From: Membranipora membranacea
Lineage: Eukaryota > Bryozoa > Gymnolaemata > Cheilostomatida > Membraniporidae
Reading direction: 5' to 3'
Length of the DNA stretch: 64,000 nt
NCBI GenBank assembly: GCA_914767715.1
Contig: OU612068.1
Span: forward strand, 9,488,001 to 9,552,000
A program made the position numbers and the translations under genes. Below the pieces are notes generated by a model. That model did not search any database, was not told the origin of the DNA, and was given only the letters and a program-made list of their open reading frames with translations. This document shows, one piece after another, positions 26,264-39,608 of this stretch (position 1 is the stretch's first letter; the number at the start of each line of letters is the position of its first letter).

Positions 26264-27153
26264 TTATTGAGGTTCAACTTGGAACTTGATACAAGATACC
26301 GATAATAGAAACCTGCACTTGTTCTTAAACTCTTTGATACACAAGAAATGAATGAAGAAATTCATGAAACTATTTGCTATGACAAAGTTGGCAGTCAGCC
26401 ATGAGAAAATAGCTGGTGGTTGTGAATAAGGACCAACAGAAAGTTTCCATATTATGTCCACCAGAAATGGAACCCAACATACATAATAAGTACCAACGAC
26501 AAGAACTACTGTTCTCATCGATTTTTTAATCATTTTTCTCCTTCTAAATTCTGACTTTCTCAATTTCATTAAAATCATAAGATGAGTAGTGAGCCCTACA
26601 AGTAGTGGTATAACAATGAAAAGACCCCCAATTAGCCCAACATAGGAGATATCAACCTTAAACATACAAGAGACAAACACAGGATCATAGACTGCCTCTA
26701 TAAGTCCAGATAAAACTGAGGCCAGCATTATGGCTAATATCAGAGCAAATACACTCAGAGAGAACAAAACCGCTAAAAGAGATGGTTTGTACTGGAGAAC
26801 AAGTTCTCTATGTGCCATTGGTTTTAAAATGGATAGATATTTGTCGATACATATCCCACAGTGTAGCCAAGTTGTCACAGCAACAACACCGTGATTTGAT
26901 ATAGATATAGCCTTGCACAATGTAGAATAGGTAGAAATCCTTTCACATATCCTATAAATCCAAACAGATGAGGCGGGACTGTGGATAAATCAACCACAGC
27001 TAGACAGATCATCAGGTAGTGCTGAAGCTGCAGAGTCTTCATGCGTTTGAAGGTGATGAGCGTGAGAATGATGATCAGTATAAACATGATCATATACATG
27101 ACAGATAGCTCTGATGGTAGGACTATGTCATAGCTACTCCAAGTAGAGTTCAT
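26264..27153 (-). pseudogene. Rhodopsin-like (class A) GPCR, one frameshift
   Basis: A single-exon seven-helix receptor of about 297 residues, read in two overlapping frames (27153-26875 and about 26920-26264). The N-terminus has an NST glycosylation site. TM2 has LAVVDL. TM3 starts at the conserved Cys, exactly 25 residues before the Lys of IDKY, which replaces DRY. TM6 has CWVPF. In TM7 the NPxxY motif is altered to NFFIH. The frames join at the end of the first extracellular loop, near 26915-26925 (CATTGTGC), where one base seems to be missing. It could be a young pseudogene or an assembly error, since no other lesion is seen. The ligand is unknown. Confidence 0.75.
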
Positions 27154-30100
27154 GTTCCAAGCTGAAAACTACAAATAATTGTATTTGTTATCATTATTCA
27201 TTACACAACGGAATTCCCGATCAGATCAAAATCTACCCAGCAACACATTACAAAATTATAACATCTTTACTGTCAAGTAAAGCACACTCTGGACCAAGAG
27301 TTATAAATAGGATTTCCTTTAATTTCATTCACTCTTATTTTCTGTAAATGAAAATACAAGGCGGATGTCGATATTGGTGTTACAAAATTTTGGCACTGGC
27401 ATGAATAGCAAGTTAAACATCAACTCTATTTGATCCGTTGCCATGCCTGTTTCTGACCAGAAGATAGTTTTATAGCGGAAATCTTTATGAAAATAACTCA
27501 TTGTTTCAACACAAACTGAAGTGGGACCTCTCTTACTTTTGAATGTAGTTTTTAATCGCCAATTGTTTTCTTCATCATCTATGGTTTAGCTTACACGATC
27601 AACACCCTCGTGATTCTATACTATGAGATCGTATCAAACAAAATCTCGAATGTTTTTCACTCCAAGCTGTTTTACAAAAGGTGACTTTTTACTAAATAAT
27701 CATAATTGTTAACTTTTTGTGATTTTTCTTCTGGTTATATTATTTTTTAAAAAAGAGAAAGGGGAATTATAGGTTTCCAAGATTATGTAAAGACCATTTA
27801 GACAAGATCACTGCTGCTCCCAGTAAAGTTGAATCAATTTTGTTGAAATCTGGAAACATAGTTATAGTATCAATGGAATCAATGTTTTTTTTATAATGGA
27901 TTAAAGATTGAAGGGTCCTGGCTTTGGTGTTTCGGTGTAAGAAATCATATTGAATTGAAAGTTGTTTCACCATGATTCTTGGCTGCAATGGATGGTATGA
28001 CTACTGAATGATATGAAAATAACCTGTTTCATACAAACCATATGAGCAATCTTGTCTAGCTAGCCGTGGGCTGACACCAATCATTGATACGATGACAAAC
28101 AATGACAAGTAAATGCTTGGCAAGCAATAGACATATTACCTCAGCTGTACTTACTTCTTCTGTATGTCAGACTGCGATGCTAACATCATCAGTTCAGACC
28201 AGTGTTGAATCACCTTACCTTTGAGATTTTACCAATAGTTCTTTAGACCTGAGCTGTCGACCTCTGTTTTGATTGGATGATATGTTGTTACTTCTAATTA
28301 CATTTAAAATCAGTTTGGTAAAGTGTCACATTCGCATTGAAGAAAACTCTTCAAATTAATTAAAACTGATGACAGTTGATGGAGAATTATAGTTATTCAC
28401 AATAATGTACAGAAATCTTTGGCAGCTCTATATTAAGTTTCCTTTTGCTCACGTCCATATTCACTATAGTTTCGTGCTTCGACGCAACGTCAATTTTAGG
28501 AGTTATCAAATCATGGTAATAGCGTTGGTTTAACTTTTGTTTGCATCAGTTCAAGTTCATTCATTCGCTTTGGGATACCATGTTTGGTAGACACAGCAGC
28601 ATAGATTAATGGATAGTGTCAAAAACTTTGAGGTGGGAGGCCAAGGTTCAAATCTTTCTGAAGTTTCATCATCATGGAAATCGTAAGCAGCCATCCGAAT
28701 AGAGAGCGGACAACTGATTCAAAGCATTGAAACATAGTGATTGTGATTTATGTTTAGGAATTCATAAGAAAACCTTGCTAAGATGCAATCACAATAATGG
28801 CATGAGATAAAAACCTTTGATCACCAGCTAACAAAAATGATGAAAACAACGTGGTGACAAATTGGAACTGAAATAAAAGATGATTGGTAATATCTCTAGG
28901 ACTACGCTTGATGCATTCAGTAATTATCATGAAATAAACTAACTGCTTTTTCATAGAATTTCCACTGTAACTGCAACGGTAACATTTTACTATTCAAGGT
29001 TAAGGCTAAAATAAGCCAAACATAATAAATGCCTTTGTCCTCCGGAGTAAGACCTATCACCAGCTGTAGCTCACACTCACATGAATATGTGTGAACAGTA
29101 ATGTACAAATGTGGCAGGGAATCAATTTAGACTATACCAATATGTCAAGTATGTAGATTTTGTGAATTGATGCCCTGATTAGAAATTTTGGTAGACACTT
29201 ACTTCCTTTTCTCAGCTGAGGTTTTGAACTTTAATCCCTTTAGACATTGCATCAACAGTGCTCTTAGTCTGTGATGGTTTGATAAATATAATGGTGTCAC
29301 ACATTTCATACAGTCTCCCCTAAATCTTTTACGGCAAAATCATCAGACCCGGTTGGATTCTACATATCATATCTTAATGGCTTCTGATCCAGCCATCTAT
29401 TTTTGAAAGGCTATGCGTTGAAATAAAAATTGATGGCAGATTTTAATGTGAAATGGTTATTTACAATGACAAAATGAAGGGTCAGTTGGATTGCAGATTT
29501 TTGATTAAAAACAGGCATGGAAAATCAATGAAATTCATTGAGGGCCGACAGTTTATGTAAAGGTATCTTTGCCATGGACATTTCCGGTCAATTGTAGATC
29601 AGATTGTTGATTGACGCAGGGCTTCATCTTTGCAACACAATACATGTTTAGGAATACAAAAGACACATTCGCATCAAGTTTTTCAAGTCTGAGGCTGCCA
29701 TCCTAATTAAAAAGCAATGTTTAAAACATGATAATTATTATTAAACTAAAATAATGAAGAAAAATATTGCTTGCCGAGGTGGCAAGAAAGTTGAAATTAC
29801 ATGATGATTGTGTTGCTAAACACAATTTTCAAGTACAGATGTAGTAAGCCTGATGCATTTGGATATGATGGCCAAATTGATAAACCTATCTGATGGCACA
29901 AATCTTTCATTTCTGACTTAAGTACCCTGGGAACGGTGTCTTAGGATTTAAATCAAATATTGATTATTTTTCCTTATCCGGATTTTCCATAAATTTTTAC
30001 TCAGGAGTGCTCTGAATTTATAAGTGTGAAAATATTGCGTAACTACCGCAGAACTAGCTGCCAGACTATGTATTGCTGTGGTCCTTCTGAAGTCTTTAAA

Positions 30101-30765
30101 TCCAATAGACTGAGTAAAGTGTTTTGTATTGATGTGTAAAATAGACTCCCCCAACACACCCAAGTACCATTCACAATATTGCATCACTTAAATATATTTC
30201 ATCTGTTGGTTCAGACTCATATACACAACATTGGGCTATACAGGTTTGGAGTTGTCTACTCTTACTTTGCTGAAATAATTCATTTGATTATTTAAATGCA
30301 AGCTCTTTTTTATTACCATGATCATGAATGGAAAAAAAGATTAAAAGCAGAAATTGTTTTTTCAGGAAAATGTTCTAAATCTTGACATTGCTTCATTAAA
30401 TTTCACCATCATACAATGGCCATCGCTGTCATTCAATGCGAGAGTATTCACAATTCACATATAATAGATATTACCAGAGTGAGTAGTACAGATGATGAGT
30501 AAATTAGAATTTGCCTACCCCAGGAAAGCGTCCAATCTAGTATAGTTATTGCCACTGGTAAGACAAGGCGGGATGCAATTTAGTTTGCAGGAGAATTGGA
30601 TGTAACTTTCGAGCGTGTTGCATTGCAATTTTATTTCTGTTATTGAAATTCCTTATCTTCAGAGTCGCTGTGCAGTCACTGAGGTTTGAGGTTGGGCTCT
30701 TCCACCTTAATCATAAGGCATCAATTGTCCAAATACCAACGCATAAATGCCCAATGATAGCTCAC
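27154..30765. other. No gene recognised
   Basis: A long A+T-rich stretch. Short open frames (such as 27767-27988 and 29948-30187, minus) resemble nothing I know and lack partner exons. A tRNA-like relic lies at 28590-28680. Confidence 0.45.
28590..28680 (+). repeat. tRNA-derived (SINE-like) relic
   Basis: TAGATTAATGGATAGTGTC resembles an A box and AAGGTTCAAATCT a B box at tRNA-like spacing, followed by CATCATCAT. No clean acceptor stem can be drawn, so it is not a working tRNA. Confidence 0.35.
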
Positions 30766-31746
30766 TCATATCAGTGGTAAAAATTTAGCTCTCTAGCGAT
30801 ACTGTGCTCATAAAAGTGCTTTAGTAGTGTTATATCCTCCTGGATATCCTCAGGTCAAACATGGTTCTCATATTTAAATTTCCCTGGTCTCTCATGATAA
30901 GGAATGTGTGCTCATCTCTCCTATCGATGTGGTTTATACACATAGCTGCCACCTGAAACAAGGTTAAATTACTCGCTGTTAGGTTAGCTCAACTTCTTTG
31001 ATTAACAAATGCAGTTTCCTGTTTGAATGTAAAATAGTAAAGTGTAATTAAATTCTCGCATGACTGGTTGTCACTGTTCATTTTGATTAATGTATTGTTG
31101 TCAGTAAATGGTTTGTGATACGGTGACAATACATTGCTGGTAAAACCGACGATATTCCTTTGGCTTTCACCACCTCAACTCTACTTTGTGCCTGCTTGAG
31201 TCAGCCCTGGCTTTGGTATAACATGATCATACACCTCCTATAACACAGGTGAACCCAATATCAATAACAACGTGGATACAAGAATTGAATGAAACGACTT
31301 ACCTTCGTTTTCTAAGAATCATATCATGTAGACATAACTCCAGGATTTCTCGTCCTTTAAGAGATCTGAATCCACTCACAGCAGCACATGTTGGTGCATT
31401 TTCATGAAAGTGGTACCATAAATCCAAAAGGAGAGGCCAGTCTTTCTTCTTGTTCTCAAGTGGCTTAACAGAAACAAGTTGAAACACAACAACAATCCGA
31501 TTATGAAAAGCTTTTGATAAAGTTGAAAGATGTGTTGAATCTTAGATTTATCACAGTGTAGATAGATCACAATCATCAAGATATGTCACAGTATACCTTA
31601 AGTTCCAGAGAGTGCCGAGATGTCTTCAACAATTCTACTTCATGCTTTAAACCACTGCTGATTGTTCGAGTCACATGATGCCTAGAGCCTGTATCCATGA
31701 ATCCAGTTGTACTTTTGCTTATTTTTTCGCAAAAAAAGAATGCATA
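30766..31746 (-). pseudogene. GNAT-like acyltransferase gene copy I (broken)
   Basis: Homologous to copies II and III. Exon 1 (31746-31595) meets a stop after nine codons. Exon 2 (31463-31303) reads PLENKKKDWPLLLDLWYHFH but ends early at LCLHDMILRKR with a new GTAAGT donor, losing the SADCPVVIAWDTKKHK end. Exon 3 (30952-30766) is one base shorter than in copies II and III, which shifts the frame. Exon 4 is not found downstream. Confidence 0.65.
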
Positions 31747-31749
31747 GTT

Positions 31750-33398
31750 CTAGCAGTTTTTGCTGTACAAAACGCTGAGGTGATTATACGGCTTTAAAGT
31801 CAATTACAAACCTTATAACCTAAATATTGTGTGAAATGTATTGAGAGGTATTTAATAATTAATGTTCTTTCTCATGGAAAATCATATTTATTATAAAGTA
31901 TAGATTGAAACCGCTTAAAAAAGTGAATTGGCAATATAACAGTGGTGACATAAGAACCTAAAAAAATAATATTTATATAGCCGTTTTTTGTAGATAGTGT
32001 ACTGGTATGAAACACAGCAACACAACACGGCACGGCACGGCACAACACAACACTGTCTTGAGAGTCTAAGTAGAGTGAGTTGTGCCCAAATTTGCACAAA
32101 AGAAAAGCTTTTGTGAAATACAGCTATCTATTGTCAGTAGTTTCATAATTATAGGTTATGTTGAGTTTACAAGGTCCTGGTAATAAAAGGTTTAAAACAG
32201 ATAGTAAACAATCGATACGAACAATGTTGCACAGCGCTTACGGACTGGAATGGGCGATCAACAACTCTGTGAAGCTTCAGAGCCTAGCAGGCAATAAGTT
32301 GTCTCAACTGAGTTGGAAAGAGGTTACCGGAAGAGGCTTAACACTGTTGCCAATTGTATGCCACATGGAGCGGTGGAAGAGGTTGCCAAAAAGGGATATT
32401 TAGCAACCTCTTCAAGAAGTTAAATAGAGGTTTTATATCCCTCTCAGGGAAGGATATAACAGGGATATTAATAACTTTCTCTGTCCAAATTCGATCTGAA
32501 GATTGCATAGTTCAATTATTTGTGATAAATGTATTTATTAACTATTATTACTCAGAAGGCCTGTAGGGGAGGGAGTGAGAGGTACTGGGCTGAGTGGGTA
32601 ATGTAGAAGGCTTCTAGATTGCAATTCAGGCATTGCAATTCAGGCATTCAGATCCTGTTTATGACAAAACAGAGGGTGGGCTGCCCCTAAAGAGGGACGC
32701 AAGTTGCCCGGAGTCCTCGTACTGAGAGTGTGATACATCCTAGAAAACTAGAATGCATCCTAATGGTGAGGCCATGGTGGACCTCCTAATCGTGAGTGTG
32801 CAGCAAGCTGCCAGAAACTGAAACAGGCACTAATCAGCCATTGGCAATGACACTTTGATCTTAGCCAATAGGCCGAGAAGCGATCAGGCATTCAGATACT
32901 AAGCTGGAATTGATCCAGTGTGTACCAAAAGTAACCTTTCCTGACGACCACTTTTTGTGTTGAGTATCAGGTGGTGCCAGAAGCAGTTGATTCAATCAAT
33001 GGCCACGTATTTTGTTGTTTCAAATCTCCTGGATGTGATACTGGTTCACAGAAATTAAATAGGGATGATCATTTCTTATTTGATTGCTTTGTGTCTGGAT
33101 GTTAATAATTCTTATGAATAAGCGACTTGCTAGGGGAGACAAATGCTACTTTGGTCTACAAATTATATCGACCTAGCTGTGACAACCATTTTTACACCCA
33201 GCCTAGGCGTCTAGGATTGGTACCGCAGTCAAGGTTTACCACCGAACATAAACTGCTCTCATGCTGGAGCCATACTAATAGATGGTCAATACATTGATAT
33301 TTAAATTTTTGCTATTGGTATTATATAGCTGCCCATTGGCAACTTCTACAGAAGGTTGCTGGCTAAACCTTGCCGGCTGGGAGGGCTCAACCATTTCC
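31750..33398. other. No gene recognised; short tandem repeats
   Basis: Contains CGGCA/CAACA pentamer repeats at 32027-32051, a repeat of TTGCAATTCAGGCA near 32622-32650, and an open frame at 32158-32403 (plus) of unknown type with no homologue in the window. Confidence 0.4.
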
Positions 33399-34437
33399 AT
33401 TATTTGCACTGCATTGCAAATTGTTCAGTATCCTAGGTAACAGCTACCCATTACATCTCAATATCCTTAATTTAAAAATATTGATGGCAGTCATTCCTAC
33501 CTTGTTTTGCAAAATATGCTTTGATGTTCAATATATATTATTAGGTCTTCTTAGAAATAAGTGCTTACAGCATTGCCAATTTTTACAGTTTTTCCTTGTT
33601 TATTTGTGAGGTTGTTCACCTAACTTCTATCACAAATTTGATGATTGATTGACGTTTGACCTGAAGATATCAACTAGAATAACATTTGTATTTGGCTCTT
33701 TTCTATGAAGCCTATTCTCCCCTATCACATGAAAATGAGAGCTATGTGCTTTGTGGGACAACGCCCCCCCCCCCCCCCCCCCCACTCCAAGTCAGTACTG
33801 TTAAACCCGTTTGTTCGCACTATCTTGTCCTTTCACAGTTCAGATTAATATTACTGAAAACCCACTGCTGACTGATTAGGGTTAAATTGAAAAACCAGAG
33901 ATTGGTATGGAAAAGCCCAAACAGAATTATTTGCACTGCATTGCAAATTGTTCAGTATCCTAGGTAACAGCTACCCATTACATCTCAATATCCTTAATTT
34001 AAAAATATTGATGGCAGTCATTCCGACCTTGTTTTGCAAAATATGCTTTGATGTTCAATTTATATTCTTAGGTCTTCTTAGAAATAAGTGCTTACAGCAT
34101 TGCCAATTTTTACAGTTTTTCCTTGTTTATTTGTGAGGTTGTTCACCTAACTTCTATCACAAATTTGATGATTGATTGACGTTTGACCTGAAGATATCAA
34201 CTAGAATAACATTTGTATTTGGCTCTTTTCTATGAAGCCTATTCTCTCCTATCACATGAAAATGAGAGCTATGTGCTTTGTGGGACAACGCCCCCACTCC
34301 AAGTCAGTACTGTTAAACCCGTTTGTTCGCACTATCTTGTCCTTTCACAGTTCAGATTAATATTACTGAAAACCCACTGCTGACTGATTAGGGTTGAATT
34401 GAAAAACCAGAGATTGGTATGGAAAAGCCCAAACAGA
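33399..34437. repeat. Tandem duplication of a roughly 512-527-bp unit
   Basis: 33399-33925 and 33926-34437 are nearly identical head-to-tail copies, bounded by ATTATTTGC. The main difference is a C run of 20 in copy 1 (33764-33783) against 5 in copy 2. No coding role is seen. The high identity points to a recent event. Confidence 0.9.
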
Positions 34438-35532
34438 ATTATTTGCCATTGCAAAACACACAGATCAATTGACTATCAACAAAACCTTTCATATGCTTGA
34501 GATAGTGACAAGGCCATATCGAAATGTTTTATATAGTGACCTGCTCCCTAGTTTAGGCTTTTAGTTTAAGGTTTTAGTTCATGCAAGGGATTCAGAGTAT
34601 TTGTCGGAAACCTTTACCCCAAACCTCGATGAGGTTGCTTTTGCATATCCAAAGAGCGCTTATTGCCTGTGATTTTTTCAAGTTATGTCAGCGATTCTAT
34701 GCTCGTGTAAATAGCAATATTGAAATAAGGAATTGAATTTTCTAGGTTGAGGAGTGTATAGGTTTGTGCCCACTGAATAATCAACCAACATTTGTCTCCA
34801 AATATTTAGACAAATTGTGTAATTTCACTTGAGGTGTTTGACTATTTGTACTCTATAGCAGTTGCCAAGTAATCTGCGTAATCAGCACCAATATTACAAT
34901 CGAGGATCACTGTACTGTACTTGTCAAAGAACTGTGAATGCTAGAACAGAGAGGAAAGAAAGTGCTATGGCAAAGCATTATCAAACTCTGTGTCATTGTT
35001 TGACTGAGGAAGATAAATTAATTTTATCCTCACCTCTCCGAGATGTCCATTTAACGTAAGGGTATCTATTTTGCATTGCTCTCAGTTGCGTCAATTTGAT
35101 ATGCTCAATAATGGTGGGGAGGTTGAGTGACTGTTTTGGTTTGGCAACAGATCAACGTTTTTTATCAGTCATTGGGAAATTTATAAACAGACTTGCTGCC
35201 TAATACACAAAGTAGAGCTATATTGGGATCAAGATAGGTCAGCTAAAAATAAAAAATGTCAAGAACAATATGAAATACTCTTCATCCATATATATATTCA
35301 TGTTATATACTTTGTAAACAGATGCAACTTGTAAAATATGCACCGATCAGATCAGATTTATACTTGGAAAGCTTTTACTACCTCACAGAATATGAATGAA
35401 ATGAGAGGTAATATTACAAAAATACCAAGTTGCAATCAGCTAATAATATATATGCCAATTTGTTATATGCTATAAAGTGAATTATAATTTAGATAAACTA
35501 GCTATCACTTGCTTCACAATCCCAGAGGTACT
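34438..35532. other. No firm gene; segment shared with 54.25-54.6 kb
   Basis: Around 34980-35170, TATCAAACTCTGTGTCATTG-TTTGACTGAGGA and GCATTGCTCTCAGTTGC match 54250-54480 in order. It appears to be flanking sequence duplicated with the GNAT-like genes. An open frame at 34862-35059 is unrecognised. Confidence 0.4.
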
Positions 35533-38250
35533 TCATAATACTTTAACCATTGCCATACAGGATTTGTGTCTTTTCCTAATACGCTCTGGCATTTTATGAT
35601 AGAGTTGAAATTCTGATTCATAGTTGCATTCAACAATTGACTTGTACCCTGCTCCTTTTGCCATCTGTTGGGTGAAAGTGCTCTCACACATAGTTTTTGT
35701 CAGCTTTAAACCCATTCTCCTTGCAATACCTAAGCCATACTCTGCTGTTCTCATTCCGATGCTTTGGTCGGTGTATCCTGTGTGGACAGTCAGACAAGAA
35801 GTATTCCAGCATGCATCAACACTGCAAAAAAAATTCATAGTTTTGTAGTAGACAGTATAAAGTTAGGTTAAAGAGGGGCTTTAAGTCATATTAGCTCTCT
35901 CTCATAGCTAACTAGGTTGATAGATCAACCAGTTCTGATTCTGTATATGTACTCAATTATGGGTCACAAAAGGCATATTGTTCTGTTTACATGGATTAGG
36001 CTGATTTTGACACCATGACCAGGACTCTCATAGTCTTACTTTATGTAACAACAAAGTTTGCGGCACTACATAAATGGGTAGCAAAGAATGTGCTATGTGG
36101 TATCAGCTTTGTGCATGACACTGTGCAAAACTCAAAGTAATTGCTGATTCTTAGCTGAGTCACTCTTCAGTTTAGGGGAGGTTCCAAGGCATTGTTTATG
36201 TAAGAGCACAGGCTAAGTATAACAGGAACAGGAACCTGCTGTGTGGTGCTACTTTAGCTGACTTTGAGCATTATTTGAGATGCCTTTGGCACCTGATGGA
36301 TGAAATGTTTCACGAGAATTCTCACTGAATAATCTTTCGATGTGGGTTTGATTTTTTTTCCTATGGATAAGGTGCAATCTGCTATCAATCAATGAGAACT
36401 TTTCTGAAACCCTGGTTGCCCTTTAAACCATTGCATCAGAGCCATCAGTCAAAAATTTAAATACACTTTTGTGGCATCAAAACATATAGCCAGTAACTTG
36501 GCATGGAGTTATATGAGCTCTTAAAAAGTAGTGAGTAACTTCTTCCCCAGCTAACCGCCGTTAGTGATGACAAATGTTGTTGTTGACCAATCAGGTGCCT
36601 TTAAAATCTAGCTTTTATTAGTGTTGGATCTCAGCTAGATGTTGTGTCAAAGCGTCACAGTCGTATCGTTATACATCGAATGACCATCAAAAATAGTATA
36701 TATGTGCATAAATAAATTGATCCCTCACTCACTCATATCGGTTAAAAAAATCTAACTTTCCAGCAAGATTGTGCTCATAAAAGCTTTTGAGCACTACCAT
36801 ATCCTTTTGGATCTCCTCAGGCCAAACATGGTTCTCATACTTGAATGTTCCCGGTTTCTCATGATAAGGAATATGTTGCTCATCTCTCCTATCAATGTGA
36901 TGTATAACCATAGCTGCCACCTGCAACATTATGAAAAGCTCACCGTCAGAGTCTTCCGAGGCAATATTAACTAGTTTATGCAATAGATATAGAAGGATGT
37001 GACAGTCTACCGGGCTTGTTCAGTACATAGGCTTTGTTTAAATCATAGATGAGTAGGGGATGACATTATCTATCACATCAGAAGCCAGCAAATCTTTTTA
37101 GGGTTTTGTGCCAAAGAATTAAGAAAAAAAGTCTTAGTTAAGTCTTTCGTTATATGGAGAGAGGTAAACTGACACGCAGTTATTGTTAAATTGGAGAATA
37201 AGACTTCATTGAACATTTGAAAAATGTCCAGGATTTGAGTCTAGATCTGTGACAGTAAATTTATAATTCACAACATTTTTCACATAGATATTTACACAAT
37301 TTTTCTCCTAGTACAACCAGGTTTCTTGTATTTTAAAGGATTTTTAGGGGAAATTGCTGTCATGCCTTGGTAGCAGGATTGAGGTCAGAATTGTTTATTC
37401 ATGCAAATGGATTCGTCAAAATACCAAAATCTAAGGCTCTGTGCTGCCGTTTACTACTAACGATTAATCACTCAGGTGATACATGAGGACCAACAACATC
37501 AAAACAGAAGTCATTACTCAAAACTGACGTTGTGTTTCTTTGTATCCCAAGCTATGACTACAGGGCATTCAGCGCTAAACTGCGCCAAAATGTGTCATGT
37601 TTCGGCTTCCGTTTACTACTTACGATTGATCACTCAGTTGTAACATTGACGAACAACAACAGTGATACAGAAGTTATTTAAGACTGACCTTATGTTTCTT
37701 AGTATCCCAGGCTATCACAACAGGGCAATCTGCGCTTAGAACCATGTCACGTAGACATAACTCCAGGATTTCTCTTCCTTTAGGAGATCTGAATCCACTC
37801 ACAGCAGCACAAGTTGGTGCAAATTCATGGAAATGGTACCATAAATCCAAGAGGAGAGGCCAGTTTTTCTCCTTGTTCTCAAGTGGCTTAATGGAAACAA
37901 GTTGAGACACAATATCAATACACTCATGAAAAGCTTTTGGCCAGTTTTTCTCCTTGTTATCTATAGGCTTGATGGAAAAAAATTGAAACAACATTAAAGA
38001 ACAAGTATTAAAAGGCAAAAAAGAACAGTAATATCTTGTCGACACATCTGATATCATCAAAATGCTATAGTTAGGAAACTACCTTAAGCTCCAGAGAGTG
38101 CTGAGTAGTCATCAGCAAACTTGCTTCATGCTGTTTACTGCTGCCGATTTTTCGAGTCACATTATGCCTTGACACTTTATTCCTGAATCCAAGTATACTT
38201 TTGCTAACTTTGTGAAAGGTAGAATTGATGGAGCGCAAAAGAGAATACAT
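35533..38250 (-). CDS. GNAT-superfamily N-acyltransferase-like protein, copy II (intact)
   Basis: Four exons (38250-38083, 37967-37689, 36920-36733, 35821-35533), GT-AG and in phase, encode 307 residues from MYSLLRSIN. Exon 4 has the features of an acetyl-CoA-binding GNAT core: a QSIGMRTAEYGLGIARRMG loop-helix, then KLTKTMCESTFTQQMAKGAG and YKSIVECNY. Exons 2-3 (CPVVIAWDTKKHKVAAMVIH) look like the preceding beta hairpin. The order recalls arylalkylamine N-acetyltransferase-like enzymes, but the assignment is by pattern only and the substrate is unknown. Exon 2 carries an internal duplication: PIDNKEKNW at its start is repeated as PLENKEKNW 27 residues on, and an alternative acceptor before the second would give the shorter form seen in copy III. 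Confidence 0.6.
36047..36422 (-). mobile_element. TTAA-type MITE, old copy, in GNAT copy II intron
   Basis: Reverse complement matches the MITE at 46010-46386 along its length: AGGGCAACC…GGTTTC end, AGCAGATTGCACCTT, GTGAAACATTTC, TTCCTGTTCCTGTTA, GGAACCTCCCCTAAACTGAAG. The 36422 end keeps TTAA; the other end is decayed. Confidence 0.65.
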
Positions 38251-39052
38251 AGTTCTAGCAGTTTCTGCTATACCGGACGATGAGGTTCATCTACGGCTTG
38301 AAAGTCAATCAAATAGCTTATAACCAAAATATCGTATGTGAAATATTGAAAGTCATACTATCATGATTAATGTTCTTCCTTTTTTCTACCCCTATCCTCT
38401 TATGTCCTATTAAGAGCACTGTACATTTAGACTATAACTCAATTTGGCTTCTCACTCAAAAACCCAGGTTACAGATATACCAGTTGATGTTTCATGTGAC
38501 CCATCTTATTTGATAGATTAGGAAAATCTGGCTCCTCTCTCACAAAACCCGACTAGTTCAAACCATCTGTAGCGGCAGGTCTAACGATATGCATCTACCT
38601 TGAATCAAGTATCGCAAATGCTATCAGCTTTCAGCTATGCTTGGAACATAATTGTATTTTCCTTCTATTTTTCTCACCATGACCAAATAGAGTCAGTTGC
38701 AAGTGACACATCCTTAAGGTGTGGCAGCTTACCATCTATAAGTACTATCAGGTTTTCACCACAATTTAACTGTAACCACGTTTATGTAAAGGAGACAATG
38801 ATGTAAATATTGCTGACTGTATTTCTGTTATCAAATGCTTATCATCTGTTCAAATTTACCATGTAGCTGTTTTCGATCACATTGCTTGGATTGTTCTTTG
38901 CTGTTCATTCCCACCCATCTATTTCATGTATGTTATTCAAACCAATGTTGTCCCTCTTTCTGACAAACTGTTACATTTTTGCTTTCAGTCTTACAACTGT
39001 CAATAAATATATCACAACCGACCGTTATCTCACTCCAAATAATACCTCTTTG
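38251..39052. other. 5' flank of GNAT copy II, duplicated upstream of copy IV
   Basis: 38330-38520 matches 53610-53800, including CTACCCCTATCCTCTTATGT, so the promoter region was copied with the gene. No other gene is seen. Confidence 0.5.
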
Positions 39053-39230
39053 CTGCAGCCATAAACATATAAATACTCTTGACTGGAAACTATTGGCTAT
39101 TTGATACAGGCTCAGTGTCTTCTCTAATTCAGTGACGCAACGTCACTGCGCTATTCACTTTTTCTCTGTAGTGCATAGGTCAGAATAGGAGTTATATCCG
39201 CATAAATGTAATGTATGAATAAAAGACCTT

Positions 39231-39235
39231 CTTAT
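39231..39235 (+). repeat. Target site duplication CTTAT of Gypsy element 1 (left)
   Basis: CTTAT abuts the 5' LTR here and is repeated after the 3' LTR at 45168-45172. Confidence 0.9.
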
Positions 39236-39457
39236 TGTGGTGGAACCGGATATTAGCATAAGGGATCTAGACAGCAGGTGAAAGAGATTAGCAAAGGATG
39301 CAGACTCGGACTATATCCGGGATGCGCAAAGGGAAGGTATTGCAATAAACGTGAACTGAGAGAGAAGAAGTACTAAGGAGAGACTTACGGAGTTACATAA
39401 AGAACTAGGGAGCTAGGAGGACCCATACAACTATACATGTAAGTTGAATACACGACA
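39236..39457 (+). repeat. 5' LTR of Gypsy element 1
   Basis: 222 bp, TGTGGTGGAACC…ACACGACA, with no difference seen from the 3' LTR. Confidence 0.95.
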
Positions 39458-39475
39458 TGGTGTCAGATGTAAACT
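39458..39475 (+). other. Primer binding site of element 1
   Basis: TGGTGTCAGATG directly follows the LTR. TGG-initiated and TGTCAG-containing, it resembles the 3' end complement of a tRNA-Leu; the exact tRNA is an inference. Confidence 0.6.
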
Positions 39476-39608
39476 AGAATTAGAGAGGATTGGCATGAGA
39501 GTTGAAATTAGTGAAGGGATAGAGAGTTGAAAGAATTTGAATTTGGCGGAGTGTGACGTCATCGATAAAATTAGGCAAGGTTCCCGGTAACTCCTTAGTA
39601 TTAAAGCA

